From Branchiostoma floridae (Eukaryota > Chordata > Leptocardii > Amphioxiformes > Branchiostomatidae), in contig NC_049979.1 in the NCBI RefSeq assembly GCF_000003815.2, positions 25,767,978 through 25,831,977 on the forward strand: a stretch of DNA of 64,000 nt, written 5' to 3'. Positions 44,314-55,200 of this stretch are shown in pieces; within the stretch, counting starts at the first letter, position 1, and the number at the start of each line of letters is the position of its first letter. The translations under genes and the position numbers were made by a program. The notes under the pieces were generated by a model. It ran no database searches. It was not told the DNA's origin and saw only the letters and a list, made by a program, of their open reading frames with translations.

Positions 44314-45384
44314 TTAGGGTTCCCAGCTGCTCACTCTATCTTCTTCATTCATCACAGCCCAGTTTGGGGAGTGTGCATCAGAGGCAAGCCAGTTAAAATC
44401 ATCTATATCATCCCACGTGTTTCTATCCTTGTCTAGTCCAGCCTTCTTGTAGTGTTCTCCCATATCTGGATACGCCCAGTTATAAGGCGCAAAAAGAAGC
44501 CGGGTACTATCCTCTATGATCCCGCGGCTTGTGACATGCAGGTAGAAGCTTGTATCCAAGGTGTGGTGGACTCGTAGTTGCTGACAGGCTATCACCAACA
44601 CAGTGTCCTTACAATCGTCCACGAAGATAGACCTGGAGACGGGTCCGGTGAAGATACGGCATCCGGTTACGTTAGAGATGTGCACGGTGCCGGCGGAACC
44701 GTACAGTTTCACCGTACAGTTCGTCAGACGTGCGAGCGAGACGTCCTGGTTTTCGATCTCGCGTGGTTGTAAAGTCAGGGTTTGAGAGTCTTTATCAGCG
44801 AATCCACACTCTATCTGAACAACTGACGCCACCTGTACCCCGGGTTTTACTTCTGTGGCTACCTTAGTTGCTTTCTTCTTAGGCTCTTTCACTCCTTCCT
44901 TCTTTTTCTTGAAGGCGAATTTCTTCTTGGGGATGAGTTGCTCTCTCTTCTCGGTCAGGGCGGCCTGTAGGTTGCCGATCGTATCCTGCGCCTGGCGAAC
45001 GTCGTAACTCGGTAGAAAACTTGTAGAGTCCGTCACAAACTTCTGCAGTTTCTGCATGGCCGCCGTGATGACATCAAAATGATCGGAAAGGCCATCTTTA
45101 GGGGTGGAGTCTGACTCGTCGAGTAGCTTCTCTATGGCGGATTTCTCTTTCCGGAACGTAGTCGCGAAGAAGTCGGACGTTTCGTCTTCTGCCGACGTCT
45201 TTTCTTTCTCCAGACGCCTCTTCTCTCTCTTTTCTGCTAGCTCCTCCTCTCTCTTCTGTATCTTGTCCACCACTGCCCCTTTTTTCTCTTCGTAGAGAGA
45301 ATTCTCGGTGGTTTCCCATGTCTCGCCAACGATCACTACTTCTGATTCCGCCCAGGGGGAATTTGCATATATCCCATGATGCAC
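44314..45384 (-). CDS. TBCC: Tubulin-binding cofactor C (TBCC), GTPase-activating chaperone of tubulin folding
   Basis: A single open frame of 356 codons. TBCC stimulates GTP hydrolysis by beta-tubulin in the TBCC-TBCD-TBCE complex and releases folded alpha/beta dimers in the cytosol. Residues about 30-90 form the charged N-terminal coiled coil (KIQKREEELAEKREKRR, then DFFATTFRKEKSAIEKLL). Residues 117-160 match the spectrin-like region (LPSYDVRQAQDTIGNLQAAL, PKKKFAFK). The C-CAP/TBCC beta-helix spans about 200-345, with NCTVKLYGSAGT, ACQQLR (Arg271 is the expected arginine finger), FAPYNWAYP and DDFNWLASDAHSPNW. Size and single-exon form match human TBCC (346 aa). Odd point: the 5' boundary given is a GTG. 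There is no in-frame ATG between the upstream stop and Met110, so the true start needs a spliced 5' exon, a non-AUG codon or an assembly indel. Confidence 0.92.
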   Translation of the reverse strand: MHHGIYANSPWAESEVVIVGETWETTENSLYEEKKGAVVDKIQKREEELAEKREKRRLEKEKTSAEDETSDFFATTFRKEKSAIEKLLDESDSTPKDGLSDHFDVITAAMQKLQKFVTDSTSFLPSYDVRQAQDTIGNLQAALTEKREQLIPKKKFAFKKKKEGVKEPKKKATKVATEVKPGVQVASVVQIECGFADKDSQTLTLQPREIENQDVSLARLTNCTVKLYGSAGTVHISNVTGCRIFTGPVSRSIFVDDCKDTVLVIACQQLRVHHTLDTSFYLHVTSRGIIEDSTRLLFAPYNWAYPDMGEHYKKAGLDKDRNTWDDIDDFNWLASDAHSPNWAVMNEEDRVSSWEP

Positions 45385-45434
45385 CGCGGTCTCAACTATA
45401 TATACGCTCGAGCCGTGACGTCATCATTTGAAAA
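45385..45434. promoter_or_regulatory. Compact bidirectional promoter with full CRE and TATA-like tract
   Basis: Only 50 bp separate the extended TBCC frame from the ATG of the divergent gene. The interval holds TATATATA at about 45397-45404 and a perfect CRE, TGACGTCA, at 45416-45423. An octamer ATTTGCAT (45361-45368) lies just inside the TBCC side. TSS positions are unknown. Confidence 0.5.
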
Positions 45435-48201
45435 ATGGCGGGTTCCGGTGATGGTAGCATCCCGGGAGCTCCCGTAAACACAGTGTTTACGGTTGAACCA
45501 AAGCTGTTGCAGGACGCTCCAGAAGTTTTACTTTGCTGTGTAAACACTCACCAGTTCCCAATCCATTTCTCGGGGGTTTCGTGCATCGAAATAGTTACAC
45601 GGCGCTGTCACATAGCAGTACCGGGCGACCCGCCGTCAGTGCGCCGGCTGTGCTTGATGCCTGATCGGAACCTGGATAGCCTGTTCGCCGGGGTGACTTC
45701 CCCAGTGAAACTACGGATCAAGTCGAGTTCTACCATTCATGTAAGGTTTACTTTATTTCGTAGATCTTTTAGGGACCTTCAGTATTTTTGATGGTTCGAA
45801 ACAGGAATAATTTTACAGCAACAGAAAGGCTACGAATTATAGGGGGCATGTAACGTAACGTACAAATTTTATCGACTTTGTCATGTTTTCCAGTGGCACT
45901 ATATTCCTTTTTAACTCTGATTCAAATCGAGTTCTATTATAGTTTTATGTACTAGTATTTGATAGTTATTTCTTCATTTTACATCACCACCGGCGATTGT
46001 TTTGTTGTCGAGTATTTTCACAGAAAAAAGGTACAAAGTGATGTGGGACACATGTAATGTATTTTCAGCGTTGAGTCAGTAACGCTAACTTAATCGTTAA
46101 TGCTTTTCCTTTTGCTTCAAAATATTACTGGGTATTTGAATAGGATTGAAAAACGTGTATAATGTGAAAGGTAATTTTTCCCAGCCACTTTATTTGTAAA
46201 AATTATTTGCTGTCAATGGTTTTAGTTTTACATCATTTCAGTGTTTGGGTATTGGAAGGGGATAGTTTTTTTTTACTGAAGACTCGCTAGCAATATTCAA
46301 TTATCTTTTAAAAATACAAATACTAGAGTTTCACGACCCCATACCTTTGTCAAACAAATCTATCTTTACTAATAGTAGAAATCATGTCTGTCTGAGAATT
46401 GAGGCATTTACAAAAACTTGTTTCTCACTACAACCATTGTGGAATGGAACATGTTGTGAAGTATGTACATGTATAGGGTAGAAGCCCCCTTGTTAGGTAG
46501 CTTTAAATAATAATGCTTGGAACTTGGAGTTAAATAGAAATGGCTTTCTTTCAACACAATTGGTTAGCATAAAGTGTTGTGTTATAGTGACATATTGGTT
46601 GATTGCTGAATAAAAAGTTCTAAACAGAACTATGCGGCTCCAGCTGTGTCTCAGAGTCTGAAGGATGTTTGCAGTGTAACTGTAAGACTGTTGGCTTGAG
46701 GACCGGTAGTTCCCCCAGACAATGTTATTGCCGTAAGTTACTTAGTTTGCACGATAAAGGGATTCAGTGTGCATGGTTTTGCCCCAAGATTTGAGACCTT
46801 TGACCCATACTCGAAGGCCTAACATGTTAGCACCATGTGTGTGTTTCAACATATAGTTAGTGTGGTGTGACTGTGACAATCTTTAGAAATATTTACTAGT
46901 AGTTACTTTGCTACAATCTTTTTACTAGTTTTGGGATATTCTCTCTGTACGTTGTCCTTAATAACTGATATACGAATGAATGCTGTATACTCTCAACATT
47001 CAAAGGTCATAACTTAAAGAATGTGCATTACTTGAATTAGATTGTAGAAATCATCAAGTGGTAGTGGAAAGCCATTTGACTTGAAAAAGGTGTGTCACGG
47101 ATTTGGATAGCTACAGATTTTAGACGATGTGACGACAAGATCATGCGGTTTGCGATGCTGCTGTTTTCATTTCTTCTGCTGTTTGCGTTACAAAATATGT
47201 CAAGACATGTATCAATTAGCCATGCCCTCAGAAGTAGGACCTGGCTCTGCCCCCAGACAAGTGATGACGAAAAATCATGTTTTGGAATGGGTCACGTCTT
47301 GGAATGCAGCTGGCATTCAACTTCGTGTTAGTTCAAATCATGTTTTGGAATGGACAGAGTTTTGGAATGCAACAGGGTTAACAGTTACAGAACAATCATC
47401 TCCAAGCAGATTCTGCTTTTCTTACAGTTCGAATGCTCTAAAGATGCTGATAGGCAGCAGGCCAGAGGTACCCTTCTTTGGGACACAGAGATACTGCCAA
47501 CAGACAGTGCAGCCTTCATACTTCCAGCAGTGACGACAGATATCCCGGCTGACTTACCGTACGAGACAGACATTCAGCCTGTAGACCCCAATCTACCATA
47601 CCCTGACCATTGCAACTGTCAGATGTCTGAATCTGTACAGTCACCTCCAATACTTTGCGACATGCAAACAGAGTCACAACTAGACCCTCTTGTATGTAGC
47701 TTGGAGGACTTGCATTTTTCTTCAGATGGGGGGGAGTCGGATGACCAAGATCTAGATGCAGAGTTGGAAGAAGACGAAGACACAGATAACCATGCTGCAA
47801 ATCGTATGAGTGGGCAGATTTTTTCTGTTGTTGGCTCTACGTGGCATACTAGTTGTCAGGCTGTGCTAGATAAGTGTGAAAAACTGAGAAGGGAGGGAGA
47901 AGATGTCAAAGTCCAGGTAGCCTTTGAGCCCACCAATATCAAGGATAGGAATGCCATCGTGTTTGAAATGTTCATAGAAAACACTTGGCAGATAGTGGGT
48001 TATTGCCCAGGCCCCAAAGTCCCCAAACTGACAAGAGCAATGAGAAATGGTTTCATCACTGAGATTGCGATGCACAAGTTGACTCATTCCTTCTGCTTCC
48101 CTGCAAAGAAATTCATGTACAAAGTTCAGGTGAAGATTGTGAAGAGAGGGATTTGGGAAGGCGATGCAAAAGACTACAGGTTCAATTCGGTCATTGTATA
48201 A
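45435..48201 (+). CDS. Uncharacterised protein with C-terminal HIRAN-like domain
   Basis: Exon 1 is 45435-45740 (ATG overlaps the YY1-like ATGGCGG), ending IH|GTAAGG in phase 0. The last exon is 47428-48201, after CTTTTCTTACAG, in phase 0, ending TAA. A 54-nt internal exon at 46628-46681 also fits phase 0 at both ends, giving about 377 residues (359 without it). Exon 1 encodes a strand-rich, Cys-containing region with no domain I can name. The final exon has a long acidic linker (EEDEDTD) and a 131-residue C-terminal block with VQVAFEPTNIKDRNAIVFEM then WQIVGYCPGPKVPKL. The EPxNxxDxNAI...W..GYxP pattern resembles HIRAN domains (HLTF/Rad5 and stand-alone forms), which bind DNA ends, but similarity is partial. 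It shares its promoter with TBCC and converges on the large minus-strand gene ending at 49251. Confidence 0.6.
46628..46732 (+). other. Alternative reading of the internal exon: cysteine-rich frame
   Basis: Between an AAACAG acceptor and the strong donor ATTGCC|GTAAGT lie 105 nt. In one frame they encode a Cys-rich peptide with CGSSC, CLQCNCK and RQCYCRK, like CXC/Tesmin-type zinc-binding motifs. That frame is phase 1 at both ends and does not fit the phase-0 exons either side. The phase-0 frame uses an earlier donor (ACT|GTAAGA). Both cannot be right in one transcript. Confidence 0.3.
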
Positions 48202-48404
48202 AAAGTATAACGAGGCAACAACCCATCAACTCGATTTGATCTGTAGTTTTATTGGGAATTTTGTTACTCGCTTGTGCCTCCACTCTTAACTTTCTGCCCT
48301 GACTCACTATATTATTAGTGGAGGGCGATACCACATTGCGACTGCAAAAAAAAGTGGTCGCTGGTTGGATTAGGCAGTTGGTTGCTGGGAGAAAGGCAAA
48401 AACT

Positions 48405-48985
48405 GATATCTTATAAGGTCAGAACCCGTATAACACTTAGGACTATGTCTATACATGTTCTCCTCTTTCCTGACTTGCAACAAAATAACATCTTTTATGA
48501 GTATCATTGAGTAATAAAACTTAAGGTTCTGAAGAAAACAAAATCTGAAGAGCATGCCTCATAAGTTCAATAACTAGTTTGACAGTTACAATAACTAGTT
48601 ACAATAACTAGTATAACACTTGCAACAATGTATATACCTGAGTTCTCTTCTTTCTTGACTTGCAACAAAATAGCATCTTTTAAGTATACATTCAGCAATA
48701 AAACTAAAGGTTCTGAAGAAAACAATATCCGCAGTGCTTGCCTCATATATACAATAACTAGTTTGACAGAAGGATACTTCAAAGCATAACTAGGCAAAAA
48801 CCTGTATAACACTTGCGACAATGTCTATATATACCTGTGGTCTCAAGATCAAAAACTGATTGTCATATAAGGTCAATACCTGTATAACACTTGCAACAAT
48901 GTCTATACCCGAGTTCTCTTCTTTCCTCACTTACAACAAAATAGCATCTTTTACAAGTATACATATACAGAATAAAAAGTAAACA
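48405..48985. repeat. Diverged tandem repeat, about three copies, between convergent genes
   Basis: Landmarks TGTATAACACTTGCAACAAT, GAGTTCTCTTCTTTC, ACAAAATAGCATCTTTTA and GGTTCTGAAGAAAACAA recur in order from about 48420, 48610 and 48880, with spacing of roughly 190-270 bp. AATAAA (48513) in the first copy could serve as poly(A) signal for the plus-strand gene. Confidence 0.7.
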
Positions 48986-49250
48986 TACATAAAATAAAAG
49001 ACTTAGATATATACAACAGTGGTGACAGGTGGAAACAAGTGGCTACAGGCACTTTCTTCTGTAAAAAAACAAACAATGCTTGGTACCATGACTAAAAAGT
49101 ACATTTATATCAAAATCTCACTCATCAAAAAATCGGGCAAGTGGGGTAGGACATGAGCTTGCCCAATCAGCACTTTCACTTGGCTAGGACAATAAAACTT
49201 TTGGACTTGTCCAACCCTGGATGTGGATATAACAGTTTAAAAGTAATCTT

Positions 49251-52200
49251 CTAAACAGGTGGCAAGCTATTTGGGACCTCAGGCAGTGGCACTTCTGGTC
49301 TGTGCAGTATCTGCCTGATGGTCCCCCTGTTCCTGACCGGCAGGACACCCCTTGCAGTTGTGAAAATCGAAGCGTCTTCCCTTCTACAAGTGCGCAGTCG
49401 GTGGAGGCGCAGACGACCATCCTCAGGGTCATCATTGAAGGATGGGTAAGTGTCTTCTGCTTCCCTGAACCTCTCACTGATTGTCCAGTAGTAGAAAGGC
49501 AGGTCCGGGTCAATTCTCTTTGAGAATTCCCTGTGAAAGACAAATAAATAATTACAAACCTGTTCAAGTGAAATAATACATGCCATGGACACAAGAATTG
49601 TGCCCATACTGCCCATAATGACCTGTCCACAAGTGATTTGTAATGTACGTCGCAAGTACAATGTGAGTACATGAAATCTTTCAATAATTTTACAAAAAGA
49701 CCATACTGTAAATGTTTGAAAAGATAGTTAAATACCTGACTTCTGTAGGCCATCGAGCATGCAACTCCTTGAGGGTAAAGGTGTTTCCCATGTGTCGGTG
49801 AAGTCCAGCAAAGAAACACTCTACATCGTCTGTCGTGCTCGCTCTTGGATGCTCTTCATAGCCAATTGTCGCACTCTCACTTCTCCGCAGCTCCATTGAC
49901 TCGATATTTGTTGTGACCGCGATGAGGGTTTCTCGGCTCCACCCAAGTACTCCTCGACCGAACCTAAAAAAAGCGACCAGAACAAAGATATTCATTTCAC
50001 TGGGTCTTTAATCCATCTAGGCATTCTCGAGTTATACTATTTGGTAAAGCCCCTATCTCACTGGATTTGCAAGTTAAAGAGAGCGGTTACTGCATTTTTT
50101 ATATCTAATCATATTCATTGTGTAGGGTTTTCTTGCCTGTTGATGTCAAGAGTTGAGAAGTCTGGGGGGTAACGGCGCCATGGGGGGGAACGGTGATATG
50201 GCATCAGCTCATCAAGGATCATGTCCATCATGGCTGTGTTCTTCTCCTTCCTCTCTTCCTCTGAAAGCCCTCGGCCATCAGCTGCTTCATGCCATCCAGC
50301 AACGACTTTGATATAGCATGCTTCCCGGTGATACCCTCTGTGTCGGAGAAACCTGACCATGTTGTAGGACAGCAAGATCTCTGCATCGGTGACAGACTGC
50401 TTTCGGAAACCAAACAGGGCTGCCTCTGTTAGCCCTGGCTTGGGCTCACCATCTTGCGGATGGAGCGCTTCTTCGAGAGCATGGTGGTCAAACCACCGGG
50501 GAGGCTCTTTTCTGAGGTGACCAGCAATTCTCTTGAGGAGATGGCAATGATCTTCTCTTCTGTGAAGGTAGTTGAGGCCGTCTTTCTCTGGGACATACAT
50601 GTGGTGTGTGAAATCAACCCCCTCAGTTCGAAGTTCCTCTATTCTGAGACGGTATCTGTATGTGGCCATTATTGATCGCAGCATGTCAGCCATGCACTCA
50701 GGCGAGTTGGCACGGAAGGTTGAGGGGCCACAATCTGGGGGCACGAGTTGTCCACGCAGTCTTACTACAGCATCCTCCTCTCTCATCTGCTCCACTGTTG
50801 TGAGTTTGTGGTATTCTTCAATCACTTCTGGTGGGATAGCCTTCTCCCTCATCTCTGTCAATGGCATGCCATTGTCATCCTCTGCACAGTGAAACCACAA
50901 TCATCAATTAGTACAAACTGATGGGGAGTTCAGAGTCTATTGTGACATAAGCTGAACACATTTGGTTCGACAAGGGCAGAATTTGTGAGAAGATACAAGA
51001 TGGCTTCACCATATTCCCCCTGCAGAATATCCCTGAAATCAGGTGAATTTGTTGCATTGTAAGTGTACTTGGGCCAAAGATATATCACACGGATAAAACA
51101 TACTAATGTCAGTGGTACTGCACAGTCTGATATAATAGAGAGGCCAAACATTAAAGTCAAGTCAGCAGAGAAAGAAACTAACCTCCAACTTTCCGGAGTG
51201 ACTTCAGCACAGTGTCAGAAGCCATCCTCCTGACACTGTCTTTCACCCCACGAATGATTTCATAGAGATGAATAGGGCGCTTGTTCCCAAGCGTCCTTAG
51301 GGAGTTGAACTCTCCATCCGTAACATCACCTGACAACAAATCACAAAGCACCACATCACTGATAGATTTGCAAAATGAAAAAGCTCTAAATGGAAAATTA
51401 GCTTTGAGTACCTAAAAAAGCCCCCAGCGCACAGGCTCTAGGGCCAACCCACTAGCATTGCACCAGAATATACCAATGGTCAACACCTCAGCAAAGACTA
51501 CAGTCTACAAATGGACTTTATCATGAATTTTCGTTGAAATGTCTCAATAAAAAAGACAAATTTTCCTATAATGGATTTTGTTCAGCTTTGCATCATTCAA
51601 CAGAAGCACTGTCATATTACAAAAAACAGACAAGAGTAACACTCTACTTTTACTTTTGTGCTTTAACTTCAACTTTTGTCTTTACTATGTTTATAGTGGA
51701 GTTAAGCTTCACATGTAAAGGATAGACTCTTACCAACAGGTACCAGTCCCAGCTTCTTGGCCTCCTCATGGCACTTGTCCAGGAACTGCTGGAGGAACTG
51801 ATCCCGGATACTGTGATATGGAATGAGCAGGATTGGCACAGCATAGGGCTTCTGATTTCGTCTTTCGTCAGACACCAAAACGACCAATGCATGATCAGCA
51901 GCCACTCTCTTCTTCTTGAAGAGATTGTGCAAGTAGGTTTGTGTCTTTTCTCTCAGTTCCACCAGACATTGGGCCACACGGCCAGGTGAGGGGAAGCAGT
52001 TCCAAGAGCTGCCAGCAGCCTTTCATACCTACATAATATAGAAAGCATGTGCATGAAGGTAAAGGTAAAGCAGTCATCCTCAACTGATGTGAAGCATAAA
52101 TTGTGCTTTTTCAAGTAGCTCAGGTACATGTAGTTGTGCAATGCGGCTTTGCTAACTACTTGATTTATATAACTATGCAGACAGAAAATTGAAGTCAATA

Positions 52201-55200
52201 TTTCTAAAAGTCACCTTTCATAGAAGGCTTTGGCCTGCTCCAGAAGGGTATTGTACTCTACCCTGTCCCATGCCAGGTTTTTCAGCACATCTGTAGATGA
52301 GTTAGCCTGCTCGAATTTCTCCTTATACCTCTTGTTTGCTGCCTCAAGGCCACCTTTCAGCAGATCAATGTCTTCTCCAAGATCCTGAAGGAGACTGAGG
52401 AGACAGGCCTCTAGATTGCGTGGCACGCAGGACTTCCCAGCTTCCCTGACAAGGACCATGCGTCTGTCGTTGTCAGCCCTTAGCTTCTCCAGGCTTCCAT
52501 CCCCAAGATCAACGTCTCCAGCCCATTTGCCCTTTGTAGATGTCTGCAGGGCAACCTTCAAATCACAAGCATCAGCCTTAAACCAGACACGTGCTCCTGG
52601 CTTCATCTTGGCAAAGGATTCCAGTGCAGCGATCTGTATATAACAGAACAAACTTTACTGTATACTAATCTGATATGCATAAAATAGTAAAAGTTTTCCC
52701 AACGTCCATGTCTATTCTTTAGTAGTGTGTCTACCAAATGAAGCTCAATAATTTCCATTCATAGACATCACAAGGAGCAGAACTGCTGATACTAGTAGTA
52801 TTATTGCCAAGAAGAGAATGCCTCTGGAACAATTTTTCTCTTTTTTTTGAAGGTTTGCAAACTCACATGGATACTGGAGTTGCCATCAAACTTCTCATTC
52901 TGTGCCAGTCTGTACATGGTGTCCAGGGAGGGGGCGGCGACATTAATATGTGCCTGTCAGAGAAGGAAGAGAATCATATGTCAAATAAGACATGACAAGT
53001 AAAAAAAAAATAGACAAAAATTACACAGTAACAGAACAAGATGTACTTTCTTCAAATGCACAGTATTTAAGTGCCCCTAATTCTTTCACAATTCATGTTA
53101 TCATACTACTCAAGGTAAATATCACTCTGAGCCAGCCTCCTTAGTACTGTACTAACTTAGGGAATCTACTGGAATAACCAAGATAAAAGCTCCTTGGAAT
53201 AACTAAGTATGTCAAATACATACAAAATGGAATTGAAAAGGTATCGCTATTATGGCAAATATTCAGATACTACATTAAGTATATGGACTGGTTATCATCA
53301 CAATTGAAAATTTGTGAAACATAAAAGCCATCTTTATACATGTAGTAACCTTCAATGGGTCCAAGTCAGTGCTTTCCAGGCCACTCCACCCTGGCCCCCG
53401 AAACAGCCTCAAGAACCTGGTTGGAAACTCAGCACACATGCTCTCCAACCAGCTGGCATAATCTGGAGAAATGCTGACCTACAGAACATACATGAGTACC
53501 ATTGTATAAATTAATACCATAACAAGTTGGACATAACACTGTCTCTTGCTATGAAGTCTGCAATCTTCATCATATCTGATATCACCATAGATAATTTGTT
53601 CACACCCTCCTACCACAATGAACAAAGTTCCTGATCACACTTCTAATTGCCCAACACTACATGGCTTGGGGCCTGGCTAATTGCACAGGAAGATGGTAGC
53701 AAAAATGAATTGGGGTTTTTGGAAAACCCTGTCCAGTCCAGACAGGGAAATGGGGCGGAAAACCCTGTCCAGTCTGAAAAGAGGGTCTGCATAGGGGTTC
53801 CTGGCAATGCTTAAAAGTATTGCTTCAGACAGCACTTACACAGCATAATGAGTGACCCAAAGGTGCAATATGCATGCACACAAAGTCAGTTCTGTCAAAT
53901 GCAAAGTACCCAATTAACACTTATCTGGTAGGACATGAGGGGAGAGAATTGTCAATCAAACAATGGATAGTGAGTGTCCGTCAATTTCGGGTTGTTAAAT
54001 AATGGCAATACATTACAAAGACAGGCTTTGAAAGGTTTTCTTTAAATGATAAGTGCGCAGCACTCATTTTGAGAGCTGGTCTGTTTAAATCCTGGTTTAA
54101 TAGAATGACTGCGAATGGTTTCAATATCAACACGACTTTAGTACACAATGTTATAACATTACAATATATTTTACAATGCACTACAATAAAGCCGAGATGG
54201 CATTTTTCAAACGATAGTACAAGTTGTGAGCTATATAGAACTATGTATCCTTTTAAAAATAATGTGTTTTATTTGCAAAATTATGCCGTAAGGCTAATAG
54301 CATGTTCAGTCTCAAAGACTTAAAGAGTAGACGTTTTTTATATGATGAGAAGTAACAATGATGGATGATTTTTGTTAAGTAATAATTTTTTTATGACATT
54401 GTGCCACACTTCAAGTTGATGTTATTTCTGTGCTTAGCCGTATTAAAGATAAAAAAAAATGTTGTTGTATACTAGTACTTAGTAGCTTACACCGTATACC
54501 CCCATGCAGACCCTCTTTTCAGACAGCTTACAATGTATACCCCCATGCAGACCCTCTTTTCAGACTGGACAGGGTTTTCCGCACTCCGGACTGGACATGT
54601 TTTTCCGAAAACCCAAATGAATTGAGGTAATTAGTTACAAAATTAGACAAAACTAGCCAAAACAACAAACAAAAAACTAAGAAGGCATTCTTTACTGGAA
54701 ATGCCATCATTTTAAATTAGTACATCAGATAAGTATCTTTATATACTGATGCTAACCTGATGTACATTGGTGGCACTGAAGAACTCCATCTGGTATTGTA
54801 GTAATCCAAATGGCATCCTGTCAATTTGGAGCAGAGGGGTGGAGGTGCCAGGCCTGTTGGTGCTCAAGATGTGGGCAAACTTGTACAGGATGTTGGGCTT
54901 GTTGTGTTCTTGTAGGGTGGACATGGCATTGATGGACTTTGAAAAGAAGTCGGTTGGGTATGTGGAAATATTCTTTGCTGTAGCTACAACTGAGAACAGT
55001 TTATCACCAAAGGATAGAACTGAAGATGATTGAACGATTTGAGGAAGCAGCATAAGCATGAAAGAATCAAATTCTGATTGGGTCAGGGCCTTGCAAGAAG
55101 ACAGTACTGTTGTGACATCATCCTGGCAGCTATGTTCAGTTTGTGTTTGCTGGTCCACAGTCAACTTCTTTGTCTGGCATCCCCTGCTGACTGTTTCTTT

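Noticed and set aside
53981-54323. Short frames inside the Myb/SANT gene intron 3
   Set aside because: They lie in the AT-rich interior of the 902-bp transposon and match no transposase.
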